Shown in pieces: positions 1 to 8,013 of a stretch of DNA of 64,000 bases. Position 1 is the stretch's first letter, and each line of letters begins with the position of its first letter. Below the pieces are notes generated by a model. That model searched no databases. It was not told where the DNA came from and saw only the letters and a program-made list of their open reading frames with translations. Position numbers and translations under genes: made by a program. This DNA comes from Oscillibacter valericigenes. GTDB taxonomy: Bacteria > Bacillota > Clostridia > Oscillospirales > Oscillospiraceae. The stretch covers positions 1 through 64,000 of the forward strand of contig NZ_JAFBIS010000004.1 of the NCBI RefSeq assembly GCF_021531435.1. Direction: 5' to 3'.

Positions 1-103
1 CTGCGATCATCCTTTTAAGGTCATCTATTGTCTGTGTAAGGTTTGATATGATGCGGGTGAGCTGCTCAATTTGTTCGCTCTGTTTCTTTTCCAATTCCGT
101 CAT
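1..103 (-). CDS. 5'-partial gene for a coiled-coil protein, possibly an IS66-type transposase N-terminus
   Basis: An ATG at 103 preceded by a good Shine-Dalgarno (GGGAGGTG, about 6 bases upstream) opens a minus-strand frame that runs off the window. The visible 34 residues begin MTELEKKQSEQIEQ and continue with a heptad-like pattern ending in LTQTIDDLKRMIA, so a coiled coil is likely. IS66-family transposases often start with a leucine-zipper-like segment of this kind before their FG-S-SEK motif, which would lie outside the window. No tnpA or tnpB lies upstream (104-463 is non-coding). The gene start is well supported; the family is only a guess, and an unrelated small coiled-coil protein is equally possible. 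Confidence 0.5.
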   Translation of the reverse strand, partial: MTELEKKQSEQIEQLTRIISNLTQTIDDLKRMIA

Positions 104-463
104 TCAGCTCACCTCCCGAGTGCTTTATCTAACGATAATTTTAGCAAAAATCGGGATTTTTAGCAAATTCGAAGAGCTTTACTGTATGACAAAATGACGA
201 TGGAAAAGATAGTGAGGAATCATGCGGGATTTCCACAAAAGCTGGTTTTCAACTTGAATTTCGGAGACTATCTCTTCAATTTGTAAGCTGTTGTGGAAAG
301 ACTCCAGGTTCTATCCACATAGGGGTGATTTGACTCTGCGGTGTGTGTCCTGCTGACTGCACCCGTGCTCTCATTTTCTACGTTTTGACGATTCAAATTT
401 TTACCCCTGCTGAACAGTTACAGATATTGAATGGATTCCATATTGCAGTCTCCTTTCTATTCC
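104..463. other. AT-rich intergenic region with DnaA-box-like 9-mers
   Basis: No gene is seen in these 360 bases, which are more AT-rich than the surrounding coding DNA. Three near matches to the DnaA box TTATCCACA occur: ATTTCCACA at 229-237, TGTGGAAAG (reverse orientation) at 292-300 and CTATCCACA at 311-319. An imperfect direct repeat built on TTTTAGCAAA lies around 141-170. The region may be an auxiliary part of the origin, or simply the recF 3' flank; the box calls were made by eye and one- or two-base mismatches occur by chance. Confidence 0.35.
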
Positions 464-1567
464 TCAGCGGATGGCGCCGTGTTCCACATGGAACACCCTG
501 CCGCCCAGCATTTGCGGCAGGCGGTCATCCTCACAGCAGGTGATGAATACTTGTCCGCCGGCGATGCGGTTCAGCACAAATTCCTGCCGTTTCGGGTCCA
601 GTTCGCTCAAAACATCGTCCAGCAGCAGCACCGGATATTCTCCGGTGGCGTTTTTGTAGATCTCCCGTTCCGCCAGCTTCAGCGCCAGCGCCGCCGTCCG
701 GGTCTGGCCCTGGGAGGCATACTGCTTGGCCTCCCGTCCGTCGATGGTGACCAAGAGGTCATCCTTGTGTGGCCCGGACAGACACAGCCGGGAAGCCCGT
801 TCCGCCGTCTGATGGGATTCCATATGCGCCCGGAGCTGCTCCGTCAAAACAGCCACATCCACCGCCGGGTCTGTGACGGAGGACACCGTTTGGTATTGTA
901 TTTCCAGCTTCTCTTTTCCGCCGGAGCACTCCAGGTGGTGGATGGCCGCGTACTCATTCAGCCTGGCTGCAAACTGCTGGCGGTAATGGATGAGCACCGC
1001 GCCAAAGCGCACCAGACGCTCATTGAAATCCGGCAGCGTCGCCAGCAGGTCGGGTCGCTCCTCCGAATCCCGCAGGATGCGGGTCTTGTGCTCATACGTC
1101 CGGTTGTATTCCGTCAGCGCGGCGGCATACCGGGGACGGAGCTGACACAGGGCGTTATCCATGAATTTCCGCCGGGCGGCGGCGCCCTCCCGGATCAAAA
1201 ACAGGTCATCCGGGCAGAAAAACACGGTATTGTAGACCTCGCTCAGCGCCGCGCTGTTTTTAGCGGGCACCTGGTTGACGGACATCTTCCGCCGCCGGTC
1301 CCGGAACAGCTCCGCCCGCACCCTGAAATCCCGCTCCCGGGCGAATACCTGGGCGCAGAGGGAAGCGGCGGGCGCGTCGAACCGGATCATCTCCCGGTCC
1401 GTCCTGGCTCGCGGCGACCTTCCGCAGGAGAGGTAGATCAGCGCCTCCAACAGGTTCGTCTTACCCTGGGCATTTTCTCCGAAAATGACATTGCACCGGG
1501 CGTCAAACTCCACAGCCTGCCTGCCGTAATTCCGAAAAGCGTCCAGCTCCAGCCTATCGATCCGCAT
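464..1567 (-). CDS. recF: DNA replication and repair protein RecF
   Basis: RecF is an SMC/ABC-like ATPase that loads RecA at single-strand gaps and helps restart replication. The 367-residue product has the usual length. It starts [21 protein letters not shown], a typical RecF opening, followed by the Walker A segment [15 protein letters not shown] near residue 30. The ABC signature LSGPHKDDL lies near 265 and the Walker [12 protein letters not shown] near 318. Its start overlaps the end of the S4-domain gene by 14 bases, so dnaN, the S4 gene and recF are probably co-transcribed from dnaN. The last codons contain a parS-like imperfect palindrome (480-495). The identification is secure. Confidence 0.97.
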   Translation of the reverse strand: MRIDRLELDAFRNYGRQAVEFDARCNVIFGENAQGKTNLLEALIYLSCGRSPRARTDREMIRFDAPAASLCAQVFARERDFRVRAELFRDRRRKMSVNQVPAKNSAALSEVYNTVFFCPDDLFLIREGAAARRKFMDNALCQLRPRYAAALTEYNRTYEHKTRILRDSEERPDLLATLPDFNERLVRFGAVLIHYRQQFAARLNEYAAIHHLECSGGKEKLEIQYQTVSSVTDPAVDVAVLTEQLRAHMESHQTAERASRLCLSGPHKDDLLVTIDGREAKQYASQGQTRTAALALKLAEREIYKNATGEYPVLLLDDVLSELDPKRQEFVLNRIAGGQVFITCCEDDRLPQMLGGRVFHVEHGAIR

Positions 1568-1772
1568 ACGCTGCCGTCAGTTCCTGACCGTCGAAGAAAA
1601 CCACATCGCCGGGACGGATCTTCTTGCCCCGCATGGTGCAGACCTCGCCGTTTACCTGGACTTCACCGCCCTGGATACGCTCCTTGGCCTCGCCGCCGGA
1701 CTCTACCAGATTGGCAAATTTCAAAAGGTCCTGCAGCTTGATAAATTCTGTTGTAATAACGATCTTCTTCAT
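1554..1772 (-). CDS. yaaA: S4-domain RNA-binding protein (YaaA type)
   Basis: This 72-residue protein is almost entirely an S4 RNA-binding fold, with the pattern [19 protein letters not shown], then [11 protein letters not shown] and RPGDVVFF. The family sits between dnaN and recF in most Firmicutes and is thought to bind structured RNA, perhaps ribosomal; its exact role is unsettled. I chose the ATG at 1772, which gives [10 protein letters not shown] and follows GGAATAAG. An upstream GTG at 1784 would overlap the dnaN stop and add four residues. It overlaps recF downstream and lies only one base beyond the dnaN stop, so it is clearly in that operon. Confidence 0.9.
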   Translation of the reverse strand: MKKIVITTEFIKLQDLLKFANLVESGGEAKERIQGGEVQVNGEVCTMRGKKIRPGDVVFFDGQELTAAYADR

Positions 1773-1773
1773 C

Positions 1774-2889
1774 TTATTCCGCACTCTTCAATCTGACAGG
1801 AAGTACCATATACAGGAAATTTTCCTCGCCCTCCGTGGGCACGATGATGGCGGGGGAGACCCCGGTGTTCAACTCGATTTTCACCGTATCCGCCGGGGCG
1901 TACCGCAGCGCCTCCATCAGATAGCGGTTATTGAAGCCAATCTCCAGCCCGTTGCCGTCACCGGCCAGCCGGCAGACGTCCTTGGCCTCGCCGTTGCCGG
2001 TCTTGGCGGAGAGGTAGACCTTGTCGTGGTCAAACACGCACCGCACCGGGCTCTTCAGTTTCTCGGAGATCACCACGGACACACGGTCGATGCTGTTGAT
2101 AAGGGCCTTGGTATCGGCGATGACGGTGATGGGGTTTTTCCGGGGAATGGCGTTCTTGTAATCCAGGAACTCACCCTCCAGACGGCGGCAGATCAGCTCC
2201 GTGCTGCCGACTTCAAACAGAATGTGGCGTTTGCCCAGCGTCACAGTCGCCAGGTCTTCCGTGTCGCCGCAGATTCCCTTCACTTCATTCAAAGCCGCGC
2301 CGGGCGCCACAAAGGAGAAGGCGCCGCCTTCGATTTTTTCCAGAGGCTCCCGCCGGACAGCCAGCCGGAAGCCGTCCACTGCCACCATGGTCAAGCCCGC
2401 GTCGGTGATCTCGAACAGGGCGCCGGTGTGGACGGGGCGGCTCTCGTTGGTGGACACGGCAAAGGCCACTTCCTCGATCATGGTCCGCAGCACCTTCTGC
2501 TGAATGGAGACGGCATACTCGTCCTCCACTTCCGGCAGGTCGGGGTAATCTGCGGCGGAGAGGCCCAGAATATCAAAATCCGCGTCGCCGCAGGAAAGGT
2601 GCACCATCTGCCGGTCGTCGGCGGTGAAGGTCACCACATCGTCCGGCATCCGGCGGATGATGTCGCCGAACAGCCGGGCGTTTAAAACAATATCGCCGCC
2701 CTCCGTGATGTCGGCGGAGACCCGGGTGCGGATGCCGGTCTTCATATCGTAGCCGGAAACGGTCAGCTCCCGGTCCACGTGGAGCAGCAGGCCTTCCAGC
2801 GCGGGGATGGAGCTCTTCTGCGCCACGGCACGGCTGGCCACGGCGATGGCACTCTGCAAAAGGACTTTTTCGCAGCTGAATTTCATCAT
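1774..2889 (-). CDS. dnaN: DNA polymerase III sliding clamp (beta subunit)
   Basis: The beta clamp forms a ring that tethers the replicative polymerase to DNA. The product of about 371 residues begins [15 protein letters not shown] and shows the triplicated clamp fold. Conserved elements include [24 protein letters not shown] and the C-terminal hydrophobic-cleft segment LPVRLKSAE (family form usually PVR/MPMRL). The start is uncertain: ATG codons lie at 2901, 2889 and 2886. The ribosome-binding GAGAGG abuts the 2901 codon, so 2889 or 2886 is more likely. It is followed closely by the S4 gene and recF, and preceded by the DnaA-box region and dnaA. Confidence 0.96.
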   Translation of the reverse strand: MMKFSCEKVLLQSAIAVASRAVAQKSSIPALEGLLLHVDRELTVSGYDMKTGIRTRVSADITEGGDIVLNARLFGDIIRRMPDDVVTFTADDRQMVHLSCGDADFDILGLSAADYPDLPEVEDEYAVSIQQKVLRTMIEEVAFAVSTNESRPVHTGALFEITDAGLTMVAVDGFRLAVRREPLEKIEGGAFSFVAPGAALNEVKGICGDTEDLATVTLGKRHILFEVGSTELICRRLEGEFLDYKNAIPRKNPITVIADTKALINSIDRVSVVISEKLKSPVRCVFDHDKVYLSAKTGNGEAKDVCRLAGDGNGLEIGFNNRYLMEALRYAPADTVKIELNTGVSPAIIVPTEGEENFLYMVLPVRLKSAE

Positions 2890-2901
2890 AACGTTACGCA
2901 T

Positions 2902-3137
2902 CCTCTCTATATAGGGTGTGAGTAGAAAACGCTTTTCAAAAAGAAAAGAAAAATTTGTTTAGAAAAAAGTAGTCATAGGGAAAAAGAATGTGTAAAACTC
3001 CTGAAACCCCAGATTTTCCAAGGATTTTGCCATCCACAGGAATTTGTCTGATTTCGGATGTTTTTTCCACAGCCATGTCGAAGGGATGTTTTTCCACAGG
3101 AAAGTTTTCCTTTTCCACGGCTGTTTGTGGAAAAACA
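2902..3137. other. oriC: Putative oriC with a DnaA-box cluster between dnaA and dnaN
   Basis: This spacer holds several 9-mers close to the DnaA box TTATCCACA: CCATCCACA at 3030-3038, TTTTCCACA at 3063-3071 and 3090-3098, TTTTCCACG at 3111-3119, and the reverse form TGTGGAAAA at 3126-3134. All face the same way except the last. An A/T-rich stretch at 2935-2990 toward dnaN could serve as the unwinding element; it contains an AGTAGTCATAG run vaguely like a DnaA-trio. The position next to dnaA matches the origin of many Firmicutes. The dnaN promoter must also lie here, but I cannot place it with confidence. Confidence 0.7.
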
Positions 3138-4451
3138 TCAGCGTTTGGAGTTGATGTTGGTCTTGATCTCCTTGACCCGTTCGGCAAAGGAGGGGTCCTT
3201 CTTCATCTGCTTTTCCACCTGCTTGATGGAGTAGAGGACCGTGGAGTGGTCCCGGTTGTCAAAGACCTTGCCGATGTCGTCCAGGCTGAGATTCGTCATG
3301 CTGCGGATGAGGTACATGGCGATCTGGCGGGCGGCCACGGCATCCCGGATGCGCTGCTGCCCCCGGATGACCGCTTCATCCAGCCCGTAGTATTTGCTGA
3401 TGCAGTCCAGAATGGATTCCGGGGTGGGGATGTACTCGCTGCTGCGCTTCAGGATGTCCTGCATGGCCCGTTCCACGGTCTCCTCGTCGGCGTCGTTGCC
3501 AAGCAGGTCTTTGTAGGCCAGGATCTTATTGATGGTGCCCTCCAGTTGGCGGACGTTGGCGGTGACCTTTTCCGCGATGGTAAAGACCACCTTGTCCGGC
3601 AGTTCCATGCCGAGGAGGGCGGCTTTGTTTTTGACGATGGCCACGCGGGTCTCAAAATCCGGCGGCGCCACATCCACCAGCAGGCCCCATTCGAACCGGG
3701 TCCGCAGGCGGTCGTCCAGCAGCGTCATCTCAGAGGGGGGACGGTCGGAGGTTAGCACGATCTGGCGGCCGGATTCGTACAGGTTGTTGAAGGTATGGAA
3801 AAATTCCTCCTGGGTCTGCTTCTTGCCGGCGATGAACTGCACGTCATCCACCAGCAGCAGGTCGGCCTGGCGGTATTTTTCCCGCATTTCGGCGGTTTTG
3901 CCCTCCCGGATGGCGTCCACCAGCTCGTTCGTCAGGTCATCGCCCTTGACGTAAGCGATTTTCGCGTGGGGGTCGTTTTTCCGGATGACATTGGCGATGG
4001 CGTAGATCAGGTGGGTCTTTCCCAGGCCGGAGTCGCCGTAAATGAGCAGGGGGTTGTAGTTCTGAGCAGGGTGGTTGGCCACTGCCTGGGATGCGGCGTA
4101 GGCAAGCTTGTTGGACGGGCCCACCACGAACGTTTCAAAGGTGAATTCATCGGATGTAAAGCGGTCGTTCGGCTTCTTGACATTGCCCCGAAATTCCTCA
4201 AAGGAGAGGTCGTCCAAAATCTCCACCTCAAAATCCGTGGAGAAGATGTCGTGGAGGACGGCTTTGATGTTTTTCAGGAACAGTGATTCGATGTATCCCT
4301 TCTTAAAGTCGTTGGCGCAGTGCAGGATAAACGTATTGCCCCGGATGTCCACGGCCTCCAGTTCGTCGAACCAGGTGGCGATGGTGGTCTCCGAAAGGTC
4401 TTTCTTCAGCTGTTGCAGGACATTGTCCCACACGTCAGCGACGGAATTCAA
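3138..4451 (-). CDS. dnaA: Chromosomal replication initiator protein DnaA
   Basis: DnaA binds origin boxes, oligomerises with ATP and opens the duplex. Seen here are an N-terminal domain I (VWDNVLQQLKKDLSE, TWFDELEA), the Walker A GDSGLGKTHL, Walker B LLLVDDVQFIAGK and the domain IV box-binding motif NRDHSTVLYSI near the C-terminus. I place the start at TTG 4451, giving a 437-residue protein that begins (M)NSVADVWDN. The Shine-Dalgarno AGAGAGAGG lies about 9 bases upstream. An in-frame ATG at 4496 sits essentially at the predicted transcription start and is unlikely to be used. dnaA lies opposite rpmH across a shared promoter region. Confidence 0.97.
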   Translation of the reverse strand: MNSVADVWDNVLQQLKKDLSETTIATWFDELEAVDIRGNTFILHCANDFKKGYIESLFLKNIKAVLHDIFSTDFEVEILDDLSFEEFRGNVKKPNDRFTSDEFTFETFVVGPSNKLAYAASQAVANHPAQNYNPLLIYGDSGLGKTHLIYAIANVIRKNDPHAKIAYVKGDDLTNELVDAIREGKTAEMREKYRQADLLLVDDVQFIAGKKQTQEEFFHTFNNLYESGRQIVLTSDRPPSEMTLLDDRLRTRFEWGLLVDVAPPDFETRVAIVKNKAALLGMELPDKVVFTIAEKVTANVRQLEGTINKILAYKDLLGNDADEETVERAMQDILKRSSEYIPTPESILDCISKYYGLDEAVIRGQQRIRDAVAARQIAMYLIRSMTNLSLDDIGKVFDNRDHSTVLYSIKQVEKQMKKDPSFAERVKEIKTNINSKR

Positions 4452-4498
4452 AAGAAAACACCTCTCTCTGTAAAAAATGAACAAAACTATACACATAC

Positions 4499-4527
4499 AT
4501 TATAGCAAAAAAACGGGGAAGGTGCAA
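4499..4527 (-). promoter_or_regulatory. dnaA promoter
   Basis: On the minus strand, TTGCAC (4527-4522) and an extended -10 TGC-TATAAT (TATAAT at 4504-4499) are separated by 17 bases. Transcription would start near 4492, leaving a short leader before the TTG start at 4451. This supports the downstream dnaA start. It was found by eye only. Confidence 0.65.
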
Positions 4528-4674
4528 TACATATTCTAATATAAGTTCTGAAAAGTAATGGAAGAAACGAGGAACAAGATATAGGGGGATTTCTTTTATT
4601 TTGATACCATATTTTGAAAATTACACAGGCAGAACGATGAAAAAGGCCCTTTTTTTGAAGATTTCAAGTTTTTA

Positions 4675-4704
4675 TTGACACCTTTTGTACTTGTATGCTA
4701 TACT
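4675..4704 (+). promoter_or_regulatory. rpmH promoter
   Basis: A consensus TTGACA (4675-4680) and TATACT (4699-4704) are 18 bases apart, with TGC just before the -10 (extended -10). It points to rpmH about 110 bases downstream and probably drives the rpmH-rnpA-yidD-yidC-jag cluster. The rest of 4452-4816 holds only this promoter, the opposing dnaA promoter and A/T-rich sequence; no further gene is seen. Confidence 0.75.
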
Positions 4705-4816
4705 ATTCCATGCGTCGCAAGGCGCCGATACAATGTTTACTGCGCCGTTCCCCCGGAACGGTGTCGAGTAAGTGTCATGGCAACATGACCGGAAAACTGA
4801 CAGGAGGTGTCTCAAC

Positions 4817-4957
4817 ATGGCAACGAAACGTACCTATCAGCCCAAGAAGCTGCACGGCCAGAAGGTCCACGGCTTCCGCAAGAGAATGGCTACCGCCAAC
4901 GGCCGCAAGGTCCTGGCCCGCCGCCGCGCCAAGGGCCGTGCCCGTCTGTCCTACTAA
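4817..4957 (+). CDS. rpmH: 50S ribosomal protein L34
   Basis: A 46-residue, very basic protein beginning [19 protein letters not shown] and containing [22 protein letters not shown], the hallmark of L34 in the large ribosomal subunit. The start follows a strong AGGAGGTG ribosome-binding site (4803-4810). It is the first gene of the conserved rpmH-rnpA-yidD-yidC-jag cluster transcribed away from dnaA. Confidence 0.97.
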   Translation: MATKRTYQPKKLHGQKVHGFRKRMATANGRKVLARRRAKGRARLSY

Positions 4958-4998
4958 GCGAAACGGAAACGCGGGGAGACACTTGAACAGACGCCTTC

Positions 4999-5033
4999 AG
5001 GGACGGCGGGAATTGTGAGATTCCTCCGTCCCT
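4999..5033 (+). other. Stable stem-loop between rpmH and rnpA
   Basis: AGGGACGG (4999-5006) pairs with CCGTCCCT (5026-5033), and an inner GGAAT/ATTCC extends the stem. No run of T follows directly, so it is not a classic intrinsic terminator. It could be a processing site or partial attenuator that lowers rnpA expression relative to the abundant L34 mRNA; that role is inference. Confidence 0.5.
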
Positions 5034-5107
5034 AGAAAAGTTTCCTGAATCTTTTTGGAAGGAAAGTCTGTCTTGTCTCCGTAAAACAGCGGAACAGAGG
5101 GAAGCGT

Positions 5108-5452
5108 ATGAAGCCAGCGGTCACGTTAAAAAAGAATTATGAGTTTCGCCGGCTGTATCAGAGAGGCGCGTCGGCGGCGGGAGGCTCCATGGTGGTCTAC
5201 TGCCGGAAGAACAAGCTGGGCCATAACCGGCTTGGGCTGACTTCCTCGGTAAAGCTGGGCCACGCCGTGGTCCGCAACCGGGCGAGACGCCGCATGCGGG
5301 AGGTCTACCGCCTGAACGCCGGGAAGCTCCGCACCGGTTGGGACATCATTCTGGTGGCCCGGGGCCGGACGGTGACAGCACCCTGGAAGGAACTGAACGA
5401 CACCTTCCTGCGCCTCTGCCGGAAGCTGGACCTGCTGGAGGACAAGCCGTGA
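5108..5452 (+). CDS. rnpA: Ribonuclease P protein component
   Basis: This 114-residue basic protein binds the RNase P RNA and helps it process the 5' ends of tRNA precursors. Visible family features are the N-terminal [14 protein letters not shown], the central [16 protein letters not shown] and the RNR-like motif [13 protein letters not shown] around residues 57-69. The start ATG follows GAGGGAAG. Its stop overlaps the GTG start of yidD by four bases (GTGA), which implies translational coupling. Confidence 0.96.
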   Translation: MKPAVTLKKNYEFRRLYQRGASAAGGSMVVYCRKNKLGHNRLGLTSSVKLGHAVVRNRARRRMREVYRLNAGKLRTGWDIILVARGRTVTAPWKELNDTFLRLCRKLDLLEDKP

Positions 5453-5658
5453 AGCACGTTCTCATCTGGTTGATCAAGTTCTACCGGAAAGTCATTTCTC
5501 CCTATACGCCCCGCTGCTGCAACTATATCCCCACCTGTTCCCAGTACGCGCTGGAGGCCATTGAAAAATACGGCGCCCTGAAGGGCGGCTGGCTGGCCTT
5601 CAAGCGTATTCTGCGCTGCAATCCGTTTCACAAGGGTGGATACGACCCGGTCCCCTGA
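5449..5658 (+). CDS. yidD: Membrane protein insertion efficiency factor YidD
   Basis: The 69-residue product matches the YidD family in length and in its diagnostic middle: [20 protein letters not shown], then [25 protein letters not shown] at the C-terminus. YidD is a small membrane-associated protein that helps YidC-mediated insertion. I chose the GTG at 5449, overlapping the rnpA stop; the frame remains open upstream to 5338, but that part is only rnpA read in another frame. It lies immediately before yidC, its functional partner. Confidence 0.93.
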   Translation: MKHVLIWLIKFYRKVISPYTPRCCNYIPTCSQYALEAIEKYGALKGGWLAFKRILRCNPFHKGGYDPVP

Positions 5659-5685
5659 CCCCATTACAACTTGGAGGAAACGCCT

Positions 5686-6822
5686 ATGTTTTCAAGCATT
5701 GGATACATTATTTGTATCCCCTTCGCCTGGCTGGTCCGGCTGTTTTATACGCTGACCGGCTCTTACGGCTTAGCTATCATCCTCTTTACCCTGGTGGTAA
5801 AACTCATCATGCTGCCCTTCCAGGTGAAATCCAAGAAGAGCATGATGCGCATGAACCGGATGAACGGCAAGATCCAGGAGATCCAGAAAAAGTACGCCAA
5901 CAATCAGGCCAAGATGGGCGAAGAGATGCAGAAGCTCTATGCCGAGGAGGGCGTCAGCCCCATGAGCGGCTGCCTGTGGAGCTTCCTGCCCCTGCCCATC
6001 CTGCTGGCCCTGTATTCCATCATGCGCCAGCCCATCACCCATTTGATGATGATCTCCAAGGATACCGCCGCGGGCCTGGTGGAAAAGGCTGCCGCCGCCG
6101 GTGTGGATATCACCAACATCGCCACCGTCAAGGACGGCGTCACGCAGTTCACCGCCTACGGTCAGATCAACCTGGTCAAGGCCATCACTTCCCAGGCGCC
6201 TGAAGTCGTGGACGGGCTGGATAAGTGGATCCATCTGGATTTCAGCTTTATCGGCCTGGACCTGGCTGCCACGCCCACCAGCGTTTTCGGCAGCTTTTCT
6301 TTCAGCTGGGCTGTCATCGGCCTGATCCTGATCCCCATTCTGGCCGGCGGCTTCCAGCTCCTCATGAGCATTTACACCATGAGAACTCAGCCCCAGCAGG
6401 GCGCCAACGGCGCTTCCATGAAGGGCATGATGTATATGATGCCCCTCATGTCCGTTTACATTGCCTTCATCATGCCCGCCGCCCTGGGCATTTACTGGAT
6501 CGCCCAGAGCGTGTTCTCCCTGATCCAGGAAGTCATTATGACCAAGTTCTTCAACAAGAAGCTGGAGGAAGAGGAGAACGCCCGCTATGAAGCCCGCCAG
6601 GCTGACCGCCAGCGCCGGCAGGAGGAGGCAAAGCGCCTTCAGGAAGAGCAGAAGAAGCAGGCCGCCCAGAAGCAGACACTGAAGCAGAAGCAAAAGGCTG
6701 CCCAGGCGGCCAAGGCTGCTAAGGCGGCCAAGGCCGGAAGAAGCACGACCGAGGCCGGCCGTGTGGGTGACCGCCCGTATGCCCGGGGCCGCTCTTACAA
6801 AGCGGACCGTTATGACGATTAA
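5686..6822 (+). CDS. yidC: Membrane protein insertase YidC (SpoIIIJ-like)
   Basis: YidC inserts and folds inner-membrane proteins with or without the Sec translocon. The 378-residue product starts MFSSIGYIICIPFAWLVRL at an ATG after TTGGAGGAAA. It has about five hydrophobic segments, including GLAIILFTLVVKLIMLPFQ early on and a C-terminal pair around MKGMMYMMPLMSVYIAFIMPAALGIYW. It lacks the large periplasmic domain of proteobacterial YidC. There is an insertion of about 70 residues between the early membrane segments. After the last segment comes an unusually long, charged and A/K/Q/E-rich tail of about 90 residues. Next comes jag, the usual partner. Confidence 0.95.
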   Translation: MFSSIGYIICIPFAWLVRLFYTLTGSYGLAIILFTLVVKLIMLPFQVKSKKSMMRMNRMNGKIQEIQKKYANNQAKMGEEMQKLYAEEGVSPMSGCLWSFLPLPILLALYSIMRQPITHLMMISKDTAAGLVEKAAAAGVDITNIATVKDGVTQFTAYGQINLVKAITSQAPEVVDGLDKWIHLDFSFIGLDLAATPTSVFGSFSFSWAVIGLILIPILAGGFQLLMSIYTMRTQPQQGANGASMKGMMYMMPLMSVYIAFIMPAALGIYWIAQSVFSLIQEVIMTKFFNKKLEEEENARYEARQADRQRRQEEAKRLQEEQKKQAAQKQTLKQKQKAAQAAKAAKAAKAGRSTTEAGRVGDRPYARGRSYKADRYDD

Positions 6823-6835
6823 GTGAGGAACCGCA

Positions 6836-7636
6836 ATGAGACAGTATATTGATGTAACGGGCAAAACCGAGGACGAGGCCATCAGCAAAGCGTTGGAGCA
6901 GCTGGGCCTGGACCGAGATGATGTGTCCGTTGAGATTTTGGAGCGCGCCAAATCCGGCTTCCTGGGCCTGGGCAGCTGCCCTGCCAAAGTGCGGGTGAGC
7001 TACGGCGAGGAAGAGGAGCCTGTGGTGATCCCTGCTGCCCCCGAAAAGAAACCGGAACAGCCCAAAAAGCCCGCCCCGGAAAAGAGACCCGAGCGGAAAC
7101 CTAAGCCTGAAAAGCCCGAAAAGGTGGAGAAAGCACCCAAAGCCGCTCCCGTTCAGGATCTGGGCGAGGAAGTGGACGACGAAAAGGCCCAGGCCATCCG
7201 CAAATTCCTGACCGGCCTGCTGGCCCAGATGGAGAGCGAGGCTGTGATCAAGGTCTACCAGCCTGAGAAGGGCCGCTATAAGGTCATTCTGGAGGGCCAG
7301 AACCTGGGCGCCCTGATCGGACGCCGGGGCGAGACCCTGGACGCCATCCAGCAGCTCACCAGCTACTCCGTCAACCGTACCGGCGGACGTGTCCGCATCC
7401 AGCTGGACGCTGAGGGTTACCGGGAAAAGCGGGAGCAGAGCCTCCAGCACCTGGCCAGAAAGGTGGCCGCCAAGGTGGTCAAGTACCGCCGCAGCGTGAC
7501 GCTGGAGCCCATGAACGCCTATGAGCGCCATGTGATCCACACCGCCCTGCAGGATGTGCCCGGCGTTACCACCTATTCCACCGGCGTAGACCCCAACCGC
7601 CGCGTCATCGTTGCCTACGACCGCGACAAGAAGTGA
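6836..7636 (+). CDS. khpB: Jag/KhpB RNA-binding protein
   Basis: A 266-residue three-part protein. Residues 1-50 form the Jag N-terminal domain (IDVTGKTEDEAISKALEQLGL). Then comes a low-complexity K/P/E linker of roughly 70 residues. A KH domain carries the GxxG-type loop LIGRRGETLDAIQQL, and an R3H domain follows with MNAYERHVIHTALQDVPGV and the RRVIVAYDR end. KhpB (Jag, EloR) pairs with KhpA to bind RNA and influences cell elongation in streptococci. It follows yidC by 13 bases and is closed by a terminator. Confidence 0.94.
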   Translation: MRQYIDVTGKTEDEAISKALEQLGLDRDDVSVEILERAKSGFLGLGSCPAKVRVSYGEEEEPVVIPAAPEKKPEQPKKPAPEKRPERKPKPEKPEKVEKAPKAAPVQDLGEEVDDEKAQAIRKFLTGLLAQMESEAVIKVYQPEKGRYKVILEGQNLGALIGRRGETLDAIQQLTSYSVNRTGGRVRIQLDAEGYREKREQSLQHLARKVAAKVVKYRRSVTLEPMNAYERHVIHTALQDVPGVTTYSTGVDPNRRVIVAYDRDKK

Positions 7637-7645
7637 ATTCAGAAG

Positions 7646-7680
7646 GACCGCCCGGATTTTCCGGGCGGTCTGATTATCTT
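7646..7680 (+). terminator. Intrinsic terminator after jag
   Basis: GACCGCCCGG (7646-7655) pairs with CCGGGCGGTC (7661-7670) around an ATTTT loop. The following T-rich run is interrupted (TGATTATCTTTT), so termination may be incomplete. Confidence 0.7.
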
Positions 7681-7709
7681 TTGAAATCCAGCCCGAATAA
7701 AACCCGCCC

Positions 7710-7738
7710 TTGACATCCTGGAGGAAACATGGTACAGT
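7710..7738 (+). promoter_or_regulatory. glyS T-box promoter
   Basis: TTGACA at 7710-7715 and TACAGT at 7733-7738 are separated by 17 bases. It lies just upstream of the T-box leader and would start transcription near 7745. Confidence 0.7.
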
Positions 7739-7744
7739 GACTTT

Positions 7745-7985
7745 CGACATCAAAAAGGCTGTGAAAAGGAACAGTATCCCGGAAATTCCGCACCAGAGAG
7801 GGGACGGTCGGTGTAAGTCCCTGCGGAAAAGGGGAGAAGGCGCCTTTGAGCCGCGAAGCGGAAATGCTTCGCCGGTCCCCGCCGTTACCGGGACAGAGTG
7901 CGTATCAGCCAGATACGAATTCAGGTGGAACCACGGACTTTTTAGTTCGCCCTGAGCCGAAAACCGGCTCAGGGCGTTTTTATCG
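7745..7985 (+). promoter_or_regulatory. Glycine T-box riboswitch controlling glyS
   Basis: T-box leaders sense uncharged tRNA and permit read-through when the cognate amino acid is scarce. The AGAGAG and GGTGTAAGTCC pieces of Stem I lie around 7795-7822. A GAAGGCGCC segment (about 7836-7844) carries the likely specifier GGC for glycine. The antiterminator T-box sequence AGGTGGAACCACGG is at 7923-7936. The terminator stem CGCCCTGAGCCG/CGGCTCAGGGCG spans 7948-7976 and is followed by TTTTT. The gene downstream is glycyl-tRNA synthetase, matching the specifier. Confidence 0.9.
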
Positions 7986-8013
7986 TTCTGGGCCCATCAA
8001 AAGGAGAATGGAT

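Noticed and set aside
7745-7985. tRNA-like gene before glyS
   Set aside because: The stems match T-box Stem I, antiterminator and terminator order, with no CCA-type acceptor or T-arm GTTCGA pattern.
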